Assembly (NCBI GenBank): GCA_026075535.2
Contig: AP026548.1
Coordinates: 6,324,001 to 6,388,000, forward strand
DNA length: 64,000 bases
Direction of reading: 5' to 3'
DNA from: Tricholoma matsutake
Taxonomy: Eukaryota; Basidiomycota; Agaricomycetes; Agaricales; Tricholomataceae
Part shown: positions 41,822 to 52,828 of the stretch, piece after piece
Position numbering within the stretch: position 1 is the first letter of the stretch
How the letters are laid out: every line of letters starts with the position of its first letter
The notes under the pieces: model-generated
Database searches by the model: none
Seen by the model: the letters and a program-made list of their open reading frames with translations, nothing else
What the model was told of the DNA's origin: nothing
Position numbers and translations under genes: made by a program

Positions 41822-44040
41822 AAAACACTCCTTGACTTGTTACAACCACCATAAATAGTGGTAAACACCTCTGCTCAACGTTGCACATGACGTCGACACT
41901 TCAATTTTGGTCCGATTTTCGATCGGATTTCGCCATCACGAACGCTCTCGGCGTCTCCAGGCCTGCCCTGATTTGCTAAGAGATCCGTCCATCCGATCTC
42001 TGTGGATGCCCTGGTCACTGTTTTTGACAGTGTCTGCTATTCGTCTCTTTCTCCTGGGCTTCGAGGATCCTGGTTAGGTGAGTGTTGGCAATGAAAGAGT
42101 AGTCTGGGCCCCTATGGGGGCTTAGAGTGGGTGTGGGATGCCTACTTCAACGCTCGCCCAAGTCGTCGCATTCGTTTAGCTGGGGGAGGTCTGGTTCAGG
42201 AGGAGGAACATATTCACTGGATTGTGGGTCGTCTGGGAGGCTTCCTACCTCCATGCTGCGTGAGTTTCTACTTCTAGAGACCTGCTACACTGACTACCCA
42301 TTGGAATACACCATCATTAAAAGGGGCCGGGCGATGGTGCACCCTGGTGGCTAGGTCAACGCTCTGGTGGCCGCTACTTACCACCGACTCTTTACCTCCG
42401 GCACTCACACCCTTGGGGTGTTCGGAACCGGGTTCAATTGTCCCTCCCAATCTGCAGCAGGATTTGCGGCCTGTCTGCCCCCTCGGAGTGTCTGGAGGCT
42501 GTGTCAGGTGGACCCAGAATTGAGATAAGGGACCGTCTGTTATCGTTATCACGCTACGTATCTTGACTCCTACCGTCATCTACTTGTGCTAAATCATCCT
42601 CAATGCCCTCTACAAACCGTAGAGCGCGAACTCAACACCAGGTGGCTCATGGCGACCCCCTCCTATACACAAACGCCGACTTCGCAGACTTCGATGACAA
42701 CTACCTCCCAGAGTTCGGACACGTCTCCCTGAGCGGATGGGACTCTGATGTGGCTAACCAGTTCCACAATCTTTGGGCAGAGGATGACGGCTCTGCCACC
42801 GGCGGAGACATCGAATTCATTCCAGGTCTCACCGAGCTAGCCTCGCAGGAGACGATAAACTGCTTCTTGGCATCACAAGTGATAGCCGATGAGGTGCATG
42901 ATCTGGCTCTTGAGCTTGGGCTCGAGGCCAACAACAATCAAGAGCTCGGCATCGCCGAGCTCCTCTATCCGGAGGGGCAGCAGGAGCAATCTGCGCCGCC
43001 TCTCCCCACATCACCGGGTTCATCCGCCATCCCAGAGTTGGTGGAGGATGAGCCTCCATTGTCGAGAGATGAGAGGGTGGACATAACGTCCACCTCTCAT
43101 GGCTTTCTACATTTACTGGAGGCTATGATGATTTTCGTCGGTACCGTCCGAGTATCCGCCGTTCCGCTCATTGAGAGGAACGCAGGGCGTCAGATGGCCT
43201 GGGAGTTATTCACGACCACCTGGCGATTGTCCAAGCCAATGTCGGCAGAACTAGCAGCTGCCGGATTGCCTCTCGACCTCACGTCACTGGCAGCCTTCAG
43301 GGCTTCCTACGCGGCTAGGCAGGCAGCTCATGCAGAGCTCCATCATGGGGAACCCTCGTCCTCGAGGTCCTCGAGCACAGCAGTGCCGCTACTGAAAGGG
43401 GGGTGTCACCCCCCCACATCTACTCCCACCAATTGGTTGGTGGCCAATATTGGGATAGTGGCAGTTTGTCGCTTCCCTCTACCTTCTCCCCGCTGTGGGG
43501 GGGACGTTGTTACCAAGTGTATGCCCTCGTCGGCATCTACTCGAAGGGGGCCTTGGGCCCCCTATCCATGGTAGTTCCGGTGAATAACCAGGTGAACAAC
43601 CAGCTACCACATCTCTGTCACTCGTGCGGGAGCACGGTGATGGTCCACCTCATTCGTCTGGGGTGGTCAATCCTCGCTGGCCAGGAGCATGCAGATGGTT
43701 ATTCCTCCCACAAGGGGGGATTTACAGTGAATTAACACGGCCGCGCCTGATCTGACTTCGGTTGGATATGTGGCTGGGGGACCATTCTGCACTGGCGGAC
43801 GAGTTAATGGCTAGCTTCAGGAGGGGGGGCTCCCCCTCCGGATTATTGCCTTTCCTGGCTGAGAGGCTAATGTCTGTGGCACTGCCCGCCTAAAGTGGCT
43901 AAAACGAGGACCTGGGTAGGATATGGGTGAGGGGAAGCGTAGTTACAGTAGTACCCAAGTTTGTATCCTGCTCTGCGGACTGCGATCGAGCCCCGCGTTA
44001 TAAATTGTTGACCCAAAAAAAAAAAAAAAAAAAAAAAAAT
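41822..44040 (+). mobile_element. P16: full-length B2 P element
   Basis: Perfect 15-bp target duplication TGTCATGCTACTCGC (41807-41821 and 44041-44055), long poly(A) (44014-44039) and a complete leader. The tail ends TTGTTGACCC. Inserted in LINE A7 ORF2, sense orientation. Four extra bases (AAAA) precede CACTCC. Confidence 0.93.
42603..43574 (+). CDS. P ORF, B2 type, 323 aa (P16)
   Basis: N-terminus MPSTNRRARTQHQ differs from B1. The core (QELGIAELLYPEG, IPELVEDEPPLSRDER, HGFLHLLEAM, RQMAWELFTTTWRLS) is clearly homologous to B1. Compared with P20, a small deletion near codon 257 shifts the frame, so the basic HHPRGPRRQLRRNQ tail is replaced by about 65 other residues read from the 3' UTR. 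P17 shares this change. No enzyme motif. Confidence 0.65.
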   Translation: MPSTNRRARTQHQVAHGDPLLYTNADFADFDDNYLPEFGHVSLSGWDSDVANQFHNLWAEDDGSATGGDIEFIPGLTELASQETINCFLASQVIADEVHDLALELGLEANNNQELGIAELLYPEGQQEQSAPPLPTSPGSSAIPELVEDEPPLSRDERVDITSTSHGFLHLLEAMMIFVGTVRVSAVPLIERNAGRQMAWELFTTTWRLSKPMSAELAAAGLPLDLTSLAAFRASYAARQAAHAELHHGEPSSSRSSSTAVPLLKGGCHPPTSTPTNWLVANIGIVAVCRFPLPSPRCGGDVVTKCMPSSASTRRGPWAPYPW

Positions 44041-45556
44041 TGTCATGCTACTCGCTAATGTCTACTCGGACAGCCAACACTTGGCCATCACACTCTTGTA
44101 TGAAAGTGTCATGACGATCCCACGACTACACTTCATGTGTGGCGATTTCAACGTGAGACACGCCTCCTGGGACCTCCAGGGGCCTGAACACTCCATTCAT
44201 GCTGACCACTTAGTAGAAATGGCAACGGCACTAGGCCTAATGAGGGCCCTCCCCACTGTGGAGGGACCCACCCACTTTCCCCCACAACAGGGCTTCCACC
44301 CCACGGTGATCGACCTAATGTTCATACCCATGGATCTAAGATTTGTGTTGTACTGCAATATCATTGCAGAAGCCAGGGGTACGTCTGACCACACTCCCCT
44401 GACACTGACACTACCTGGTCTGGGATCCCTGGTCCCGGTCACCAAGTGGTCGATCAAAAAAGGATCCAAGGAGGAAGCCTCATATCTCAATGCTGTCTCC
44501 TCCACTTTAAATCTGTGGCTTCAGTGGCACAGAAATACTTTGGCAGAGATCGATGACATTGTTTCGGCAATATCAATGATTTTAAACAAGGCATGGGATA
44601 TGCCTGAAAGGGCCTGGATCCCATTCTCCGTTACGGACATGAAAGAAGCACTCAGTGCATGTTCTTCCCGTTCTGCTCCAGGTCCTGATCATGTTACATG
44701 GTTGCACCTAAAACACTGGTGTAACAACCCTGAGGTAGCAGGTCTCATCACCCGCATAGCTGAGGCTTGCATCACTGTTGGCCACTGGCCAGCTCACTTC
44801 AAGGAGTCCCTGTTGGTTATTATCCCAAAACCAGGGAAACCTAATTACTCTACGCCAAAGTCGTTCAGGCCAATTGTGCTACTGAACACTCTGGGCAAAT
44901 TAGGGAGAAGATGCTGTCTAGACGGCTTCAGTTCAATGGAGTGGCCCACAAAGCCTTTGAGCAAAATCAGTTTGGAGGAGTTGCCCAGCATTTCACAGAG
45001 GACGCAGGAATCTACCTTACCCACCTAGTCAGAGCAGGATGGGCCCAAGGTCTAAAAATGAGTGTTGTCGCATTCGACATCGCCCAATTTTTCCCCTCCT
45101 TGAACCACCAGGTTCTGCTGGAGATCATCTCTTGGTCGGTTGGAAGACAACCTATAAGTGGAATGCCTTCTCATCTGGCTCTTTTGCAGCAGATGTGGAG
45201 GTGTGACAAGGCTCTGCCCTGTCCCCTGTCCTATCGGCGTTATACCTAACACCCATTATGAAACTCTTCAGAAGAAGCGACATTGGCAGAAATGTTGATC
45301 TCATGTCTTATGTGGATGATGGCACTCTCATCGCCCGCTCTGCACAACTGGAGGACAATCTCCCCCTTCTCAAAGAAGCATATGGCTGGATCTTCCAGGC
45401 ATTCACCTCCCTTGGACTTGTCCTGGAACATGACAAGTCGGAGATATTCCATTTTTCTAGGTTGAGGAGCTTCACCCCTCTACCGATAGATTTAGGGTTT
45501 GCCCCATACACTGGCAACTCACCCCTAAAACCCAAGACTACCTGAAGGTACCTTGG
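44041..45556 (+). pseudogene. LINE ORF2, endonuclease to RT (A7)
   Basis: CGDFN, SDHTPL and RT with YVDD (45309-45320). An internal deletion after LNKAWD (near 44600) removes about 500 nt compared with A2. Further frameshifts lie near 44903 and 45145, and TGA at 45543-45545 replaces TGG. Clearly dead. Confidence 0.82.
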
Positions 45557-47796
45557 TTTTTTTTTTTTTTTTTTTTTTTGGGTCAACAATTTATAATGCG
45601 GGGCTCGATCGCAGTCCGCGGAGCAGGATACAAACTTGGGTACTACTGTAACTACGCTTCCCCTCACCCATATCCTACCCAGGTCCTCGTTTTAGCCACT
45701 TTAGGTGGGCAGTGCCACAGACATTAGCCTCTCAGCCAGGAAAGGCAATAATCCGGAGGGGGAGCCCCCCCTCCTGAAGCTAGCCATTAACTCATCCGCC
45801 AGTGCAGAATGGTCCCCCAGCCACATATCCAACCGAAGTCAGATCAGGCGCGGCCATGTTAATTCACTGTAAATCCCCCCTTGTGGGAGGAATAACCATC
45901 TGCATGCTCCTGGCCAGCGAGGATTGACCACCCCAGACGAATGAGGTGGACCATCACCGTGCTCCCGCACAAGTGACAGAGATGTGGTAGCTGGTTGTTC
46001 ACCTGGTTATTCACCGGAACTACCATGGATAGGGGGCCCAAGGCCCCCTTCGAGTAGATGCCGACGAGGGCATACGCTTGGTAACAACGTCCCCCCCACA
46101 GCGGGGAGAAGGTAGAGGGAAGCGACAAACTGCCACTATCCCAATATTGGCCACCAACCAATTGGTGGGAGTAGATGTGGGGGGGTGACACCCCCCTTTC
46201 AGTAGCGGCACTGCTGTGCTCGAGGACCTCGAGGATGAGGGTTCCCCATGATGGAGCTCTGCATGAGCTGCCTGCCTAGCCGCGTAGGAAGCCCTGAAGG
46301 CTGCCAGTGACGTGAGGTCGAGAGGCAATCCGGCAGCTGCTAGTTCTGCCAACATTGGCTCAGACAATCACCAGGTGGTCATGAATAATTCCCAGGCCAT
46401 CTGGCGCCATGCGTTCCTCTCAATGAGTGGAACGGCGGATACTCGGATGGTACCGACGAAGATCGTCATAGCCTCCAGTAGGTGTAGAAAGCCATGAGAG
46501 GCGGATGTTATTTCCACCCTCTCATCTCTCGACAATGGAGGCTCATCCTCCACCAACTCTGGGATGGTGGATGAACCCAGTGATGTGGGGAGGGGCGGCG
46601 CAGATTGCTCCTGCTGGCCCTCTGGATAGAGGAGCTCAGCAATGCCGAGCTCTTGATTGTTGTTGGCCTCGAGCCCAAGCTCAAGAGCCAGATCATGCAC
46701 CTCATTGGCTGTCACTTGTGATGCCAAGAAGTGGTTTATCGTCTCCTGCAAGGCTAGCTCGGTGAGACCCGGAATGAATTCGACGTCTCCGCTGGTGGCA
46801 GAGCCGTCATCGTCGTCTGGCAGGTCGGAGGAGTCATCCTCCGCCCAAAGATTGTGGAACTGGTTAGCCACATCAGAGTCCCATCCGCTCAAGGAGACGT
46901 GCCCGAACTCTGGGAGGTAGTTGTCGTCGAAGTCTGCGAAGTCGGTGTTTGTGTATAGGAGGGGGTCGCCATGCGCTGCCTGGTGTCGAGTTCGCGCTCC
47001 ACGGTTTGTAGAGGGCATTGAGGATGATTTAGCACAAGTAGATGACGGTAGGAGTCAAGATACGTAGCGTGATAATGATAGCAGATGGTCCCTTATCGCA
47101 ATTCTGGGTCCACCTGACACAGCCTCCAGACACTCCGAGGGGGCAGGCAGGCCACAAATCCTGCTGCCGATTGGGAGGGATGATTGAACCCGGTTCCAAA
47201 CACCTCAAGGGTGTGAGTGCCGGAGGTAAAGAGTCGGTGGTGAGTAGCGGCCACCAGAGCGTCAACCTAGCCACCAGGGGGCACCATCGCCCGGCCCCTT
47301 TTAACGATGGTGTATTCCAATGGGTAGTCAGTGTAGCAGGTCCCTAGATGTAGAAACTCACGCAGCATGGAGGTAGGAAGCCTCCCAGATGACCCACAAT
47401 CCAGTGAATATGTCCCTCCTCCTGAGCCAGACCTCCCCCAGCTAAACGAATGCGACGACTTGGGCGAGCGTTGAAGTAGGCATCCCACACCCACTCTAAG
47501 CCCCCATAGGGGCCCAGACTACTCTTTCATTGCCAACATTCACCTAACCAGGATCCTCGAAGCCCAGGAGAGCGAGACGAATACCAGACACTGTCAGAAA
47601 CAGTGCCCAAGGCATCCCCGGAGATCGGATGGACGGATCCCTTAGCAACTCAGGCTACGCCTGGAGACACCAAGAGTGTTCGTGATGGTGAAATCCGATC
47701 AAAAATCAGACTGAAATTGCAGTCTCGACGTTGCTACCAACGTTGAGCAGGAATGTTTACCACTGTTTATGGTGGTTGTAACAAGTCAAGGAGCGA
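45557..47796 (-). mobile_element. P17: full-length B2 P element
   Basis: T-run 45557-45579; 14-bp duplication TGAAGGTACCTTGG (45543-45556 and 47797-47810). Antisense to LINE A7. Confidence 0.93.
46020..47018 (-). pseudogene. P ORF, B2 type (P17)
   Basis: Start ATG at 47018 (MPSTNRGARTRHQ). TGA at 46368-46370 replaces CGA in TTWRLSE; the frame then continues to 46020 with the same altered C-terminus as P16. Confidence 0.78.
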
Positions 47797-48690
47797 TGAA
47801 GGTACCTTGGCTTCTTCTTCGATCACAAGCTCTCCTTCAAAGAGCACATGTGCTCGTGGACAGCAGCGCCGCAACTAGTACAGGGGCCTATCCCCCTCTA
47901 CACTCACGGCCACCAAGTACCAACTGGTGGCCATTATCGGGATGGCGACATGGTGGCGCCTCCCTATACCTTCCCCCCACTGCGGGGGGGATGATGTCAT
48001 CGAGTGCATGCACATGTGTGCATTTGCTCGAGGGGGGCCTTGGCCCCCTACTTATGGCGGTCACGGTGAATAACCAGGTGAACAACCACCCACCTTGTTA
48101 CTGTCACTCGTGCACAACACGGTGATGGTCCACCTCATTCGTCTGGGGTGGTCAATCCTCATTGGCTGGAAAAATGCAGATGGTTATTCCTCCCGCAAGG
48201 GGGGATTTACGGTGAATTAACACTGCTGCACCTGGTCTGGCCTCGGTCGGACATGTGGCTGGGGGACCGTTTGCTCCAGGGGGCGATCTAATGGCTAACT
48301 TCAGGAGGGGGGGGTGCCCCCTCCAGATTATTGCCTTTCCTGGCTGAGAGGCCAATGTCTGTGGCACTGCCTGCCTAAAGTGGCTAAAACGGGGACCTGA
48401 GTGGGAGATGGGCGAGGGGAACGCGTAGATAAAGTAGTACCCAAGTTTGTACCTTGCTCCGCGGACTGCGTTCAAGCCCCGCGTTATAAATTCTGATCCA
48501 AAAAAAAAAAAAAAAAAAAAGAGCACATGTGATTCTACTCCACCAAAGCCCTCACAATGGTGAGGGCGATGGGAATGCTCGGCAATTCTAGAGGGCTAAC
48601 CCCTATGCAGAAATGCCTCCTGTACCGCTCATGCGTTGTACCCATTATGATGTATGGACTAAGACTCTGGCACTTTAAGGGTGCACACGT
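47797..48690 (+). pseudogene. LINE ORF2, RT thumb region (A7), split by P18
   Basis: 47797-47852 and 48521-48690 encode RYLGFFF-like and YGLRLWHFKG segments, with small deletions (for example near 48588). Continues at 50908 after P19. Confidence 0.78.
47853..48520 (+). mobile_element. P18: 5'-truncated B1 P element
   Basis: Begins at the last ORF codons (GQQRRN), complete 3' UTR, poly(A) 48500-48520. Target duplication AAAGAGCACATGTG at 47839-47852, with GAGCACATGTG at 48521-48531. Confidence 0.92.
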
Positions 48691-48710
48691 ATGCTCCTTG
48701 ACTTGTTACA

Positions 48711-49206
48711 ACCACCATAAACAGTGGTAAACACCTCTGCTCAACGTTGCAAGCGACGTCGACACTTCAATTTTCGTCCGATTTTCGATCGGATTTCACC
48801 ATCACGAACGCTCTCGGCGACTCCAGGCGTGCCCTGATTTGCTAAGAGATCTGTCCATCCGATCTCCGTGGATGCCCCGGTCATTGTTTTTGACAATGGC
48901 TGCTATTCATCTCGTTCTCCTGGGCTTCGAGGATCCTGACTAGGTGAGTGTTGTCTATGAAAGAGTAGTCTAGGTCCCTCCGGGGGCTTAGAGTGGGTGT
49001 GGGATGCCTGCTTCAATGCTCGCCCAAGTCGTCACACTCATCTAGGTGGGGGAGGTCTGGCTTAGGGAGGAGGGACATTATCACTGGACTGCTGGTCGTC
49101 TGGGAGGCTTCCAGCCTCCATGCTCTGTGAGTTTCTATTACTAGAGACATGCTACACTGACTACTCGCTGGAATACACCATCGTTAAAAGGGGCCGGGCG
49201 ATGGTG
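48711..49206 (+). promoter_or_regulatory. Structured P leader (hairpins 1-5)
   Basis: Hairpin 1 at 48711-48728 (ACCAC/GTGGT); 2 at 48741-48762; 3 at 48777-48793 (TCCGAT/ATCGGA); 4 at 48882-48898 (CATTGT/ACAATG); 5 at 49176-49206 (CACCATCG/CGATGGTG). Hairpins 2, 4 and 5 show paired changes between copies. A GTGAGT donor-like site lies near 48943. Possible roles are promoter, translation control or RNP recognition. Confidence 0.65.
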
Positions 49207-49466
49207 CCCCCTAGCGGCTAGGCCTACACCTCGGTGGCCGATTCTCACCACTATCCCTCTACCTCCGGTGCTCACTCCTCTGGGGTGTTATGACCCGGGT
49301 TCAATCTTCTCCCACCGGACTACAGGATGTGCGGCCTGTTCCCCCCTCGGAGCATTCGGAGTCAGTATCGGGTGGACCCGGAATAGAGATAAGGGATCAC
49401 TCGTTATCGATAGCACGCTACGTATTTCGATTTCTACCATCATCTACAAGCATTAACTTCCTCTCA

Positions 49467-50276
49467 ATGCCTAAATGGCGAACTAGAGACCAAACACCAC
49501 GTTGGGGTCTACACAACCCCTCCCTGATTACGGGCGACATCTATGACGATGGTGTCCAAGACTACGACACCCAGTACGATCACGACGATCCAGGTGTAGC
49601 TACTGCCCTATGGGCAGTTAGAGATCTATGGGCTGGAGAGGACCTCTCCGACCCTGAGGATGACGAGGACTCTCTTGCTATGCAAGAGGCCCTCAATTAC
49701 GCCGAGAGCAGCCCCAAGCTGGCCTCGAGGCAAACGATCGACCATATGCTGTGGGCGCAGGACGTCCATGTCGCACATAAACGATGGACTCGCAGTCTCG
49801 AACGCGAGGACATGTACACTCAGGAGCTCGGCATTGCTGAGCTCTTCTATCCGGAGGCATCCCCTGCCCCAGTACCGCCTTTGCCCCCCATCCCTGAGCT
49901 GGTGGAGGACGAAGCACCGTTATCTGTGAATGAGAGGCTGGAAATCGAAGCCACCTCTCATGCCATGCTACACCAGCTCGACGCGATGACCATGTTCATT
50001 GGTACCGTCCGTACATCCGCCGTTCCCCCTGCAGAGAGGAACGCATGGCGCCAAATGGCCTGGGAGTTATTCACGACCACCTGGCGACTGTCTGAGACGA
50101 TGTCGGCGGAACTAGCAGCCGTTCCGACACCTCTTGACCTCATGTCTCCGGCAGCCTTCCGGGCTTCCTACGCGGCGGTGCACACCGCTCAATCAGAGCC
50201 TCAATCTGGGGAACCCTCGTCCCCAGCACGGCGCCGTCGTCCTCGAGGTCCTCGTGGACAGCAGCGCCGCAACTAG
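49467..50276 (+). CDS. P ORF, 269 aa, intact (P19)
   Basis: Starts MPKWRTRDQTPRWG (the usual R4 is W). The remaining features match P21. The ATG at 49467 lies at the position used in all B1 copies; frame also extends upstream without support. Function unknown. Confidence 0.75.
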   Translation: MPKWRTRDQTPRWGLHNPSLITGDIYDDGVQDYDTQYDHDDPGVATALWAVRDLWAGEDLSDPEDDEDSLAMQEALNYAESSPKLASRQTIDHMLWAQDVHVAHKRWTRSLEREDMYTQELGIAELFYPEASPAPVPPLPPIPELVEDEAPLSVNERLEIEATSHAMLHQLDAMTMFIGTVRTSAVPPAERNAWRQMAWELFTTTWRLSETMSAELAAVPTPLDLMSPAAFRASYAAVHTAQSEPQSGEPSSPARRRRPRGPRGQQRRN

Positions 50277-50305
50277 TACAGGGGGCTATCCTCCTCTACG
50301 TTTAC

Positions 50306-50600
50306 GGCCACCAAGTAACTGGTGGCCACTATCGGGATGGTGACATGGTGTCGCTTCCCTATACCTTCCCCCCACTGCGGGGGGGATGATGTCATCGAGT
50401 GCGTGCACATAGGTGCATTTGCTCGAGGGGGGTCTCGGCCCCCTACTTACGGCGGTCACGGTGAATAACCAGGTGAACAACCACCCGCCTTGTTACTGTC
50501 ACTTGTGCACAACACGGTGATGGTCCACCTCATTCGTCTGGGGTGGTCAATCCTCGTTGGCTGGAAAAACGCAGACAGTTATTCCTCCCGCAAGGGGGGA
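50306..50600 (+). other. Hairpins in the P 3' UTR, including GCAA tetraloop
   Basis: 50306-50327 has 8-bp arms GGCCACCA/TGGTGGCC; 50367-50386 has arms TCCCCCC/GGGGGGA; 50583-50600 has arms TCCTCCC/GGGGGGA closing on GCAA, a GNRA-type loop. The last is kept in B1, B1b, B2 and B3 except for a few mutated copies. Confidence 0.65.
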
Positions 50601-50856
50601 TTTATGGTGAATTAACACTGCTGCACCTGGTCTGGCCTCGGTCGGACATGTGGCTGGGGGACCGTTTGCTCCAGGGGGCGATCTAATGGCTAACTTCGGG
50701 AGGGGGGGGCGCCCCCTCCAGATTATTGCCTTTCCTGGCTGAGAGGCCAACGTCTGTGGAACTGCCCGCCTAAAGGTGGCTAAAACGGGGACCTGAGTGG
50801 GAGATGGGCGAGGGGAACGCGTAGATAAAGTAGTACCCAAGTTTGTACCTTGCTCC

Positions 50857-50907
50857 GCGGACTGCGTTCGAGCCCCGCGTTATAAATTCTGATCCAAAAA
50901 AAAAAAA
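50857..50907 (+). other. P 3' tail shared with the LINE
   Basis: GCGGACTGCG, then CGCGTTATAAATT, then a B1-specific CTGATCC and poly(A). It corresponds to the last 40 nt of the LINE 3' UTR. Probably the RT recognition site. Confidence 0.7.
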
Positions 50908-52273
50908 GGGCACACATGTCAAAGGTGTCATCAAAATGTTGGCCCAGGTGCAGTCCATCGCTGCATGCTGGATCCTCGGTGCCTTCCATACGACTCCTAT
51001 CAGTGGTCTGGAAAGTATTGCAGGACTGTTGCCCATGCAACTGTTGCTGCATAGATTAGTCAACAGAGGGGTATTTAGAACCCCCCTGCTGGCCCCATCT
51101 CAACCCCTGAGAGCAATCTTGGGAGCGAAACATGTTGGCACAACCCACCCTCATGACTTAGGTCTCTGGGGAGGTGATGTGCTCAACACACTCACACTAC
51201 AAGGCCCATCTGTCACTTCTGCAACAGCACTGGCCCTTGTACTGGATGATGAATTCGACCCCTTTGGGGAAGAAAACACACCTGGAAACAGAGTGAAGGA
51301 CTTGTTCCCCACTCGCTTTTTCTCTCATTGCCTTGCCTCCAAGGAGGACGAGGGAAGGAAATCTTACAGGAGTGACCTTGACAAAGCCTGGGCCTCTGCC
51401 CAGGTGGAGGAAGACACTCTTGTCATTGCAGTGGATGCATCAGTGCCCACCGATGCTAAATTCCAAGCTGTCGCTTGTGCACTCATCTTCGATCGCATTG
51501 TCTCAGCCTCTGGGAGGAGAACTCCCCCAGAAGTCGAATTATTCGCCCTCCAGCTGGGTGTCTCAGCTGCGTGCAGCAGGGGCTGTAAAAAGCTGGTGAT
51601 CTTCTCAGATTCTACAGTGGGCATCGAGTCCCTTGTGGATCCAACACCACGCTCTGGGCAAATATTTGCCCTGGATGCTTGTTGCTCTCTCCGTCCCTGG
51701 CTAGCTGGGGATGAGGAGAGGAATGTCACATTCTGGCATGTCCCCTCGACATTCGAGTGGAACGTGCACAAGGAGGCTCACGATGTAGCTACATCTACCA
51801 AGATCTCCGTGGGCAGACACCCTCGGACGTCTTTAGACTACCTTAGAAACCAAGTTGAAAAGGCAGTTTGCAAGGAGTGGCACACATGGTTCTCAGAACC
51901 GTCGTATCGTGGATGGCACTTCCTTCAACTCAAAGGAGTTGGAGGGAAACAAGTTCTACCCTCGACCCACAAAGGTGGGCCTTGGCTGAAAGTCATGGGA
52001 AACAGTACTACTGATACTTCCCATGCAACTCGCATGATTACTGGCCATGCTCCTATAGGGGAGTATTGTCATCGTTTCTCCCTTGATGGGGAGTACCAAT
52101 GCTGGTGCCGTGGTCCCAAGATCCAAACTTGAGATCATGTTCTACATGTCTGCCCATCAGTAGACTGCAAAGAAACTCGTGCAAGCCCAGACTCTGTCGA
52201 AGGCTTCCACGAATTCTTGGACAATAACCCTGCATTAGGGTCGTTCACCCCGCTAGCATGGGATCTAGGATAG
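50908..52273 (+). pseudogene. LINE ORF2, RNase H to C-terminus (A7)
   Basis: RNase H AVDAS, VELFAL, FSDS and AHDVA are present; 21 nt is missing after LIF near 51490. TGA near 52130 (CGA elsewhere) precedes the last finger residues, and TAG at 52271-52273 is the native stop. 3' UTR 52274-52796. Confidence 0.83.
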
Positions 52274-52813
52274 ATTGTGCATGTAGAGCATATGACCCTC
52301 GTCTGGTTCTGGCTAGTGTGATTGGTATGTCGGGGTGGCTGTAGGGCACCAGACAAGTCTGTTAACCCTCATAAAGGGGGCCCACCCATGTTCAGGAGCG
52401 ACTGTCAGGGAGGGGGGACACAACACCAGGTACTGGTTCGGGGAGGCGCCTGAGCGCTTTCAGATCCAATGTCGGTTGTGGGTTATGACAACTTAGTTGA
52501 CTATGCCTTCCTTTCTGAGCTGAGAGGCTCACATCGGGGCAGCAGTCTCCCCTAAATCTTGCACTCATACCCATGGAGTCTCGGGGGACATGATGTCATC
52601 AAGTCCGGGTTGTCAGTACGCCACCACTGGCAAGTCCGTTTACTCGATAAAGGGGGCCCCCTTAGTGGTCATCGCAGCTATCCAGGTGGTTGGTGCAAAG
52701 TTCAGCAGGAGGAGGACTTGGACTAGGTGTAGTGTACTTCATTTGTATGTCTCTGCCATGGACTGCAATCGGGCGCCGCGTTATAAATTTTTGACCCAAA
52801 GGAAAAAAAAAAA

Positions 52814-52828
52814 AACAGTTTGACTTCC
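52814..52828. repeat. Target-site duplication of A7, right copy
   Basis: Matches 30334-30348. Confidence 0.88.

Larger units (their letters stand above)
48691..50907 (+). mobile_element. P19: full-length B1 P element
   Basis: Leader 48691-49466, ORF 49467-50276, 3' UTR, 12-nt poly(A). The flanks are imperfect repeats (GGGTGCACACGT and GGGCACACATGT), consistent with an older insertion into LINE A7. Confidence 0.9.
30349..52813 (+). mobile_element. LINE A7, expanded to 22.5 kb by nested insertions
   Basis: 5'-truncated LINE inserted antisense into A8. LINE pieces: 30349-30430, 37126-38523, 41667-41821, 44041-45556, 47797-47852, 48521-48690 and 50908-52813 (poly(A) near 52797-52813). Inserts are the island with P10-P13, P14/P15, P16, P17, P18 and P19. 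About 400 nt of ORF1 is missing between 30430 and 37126. Confidence 0.85.
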
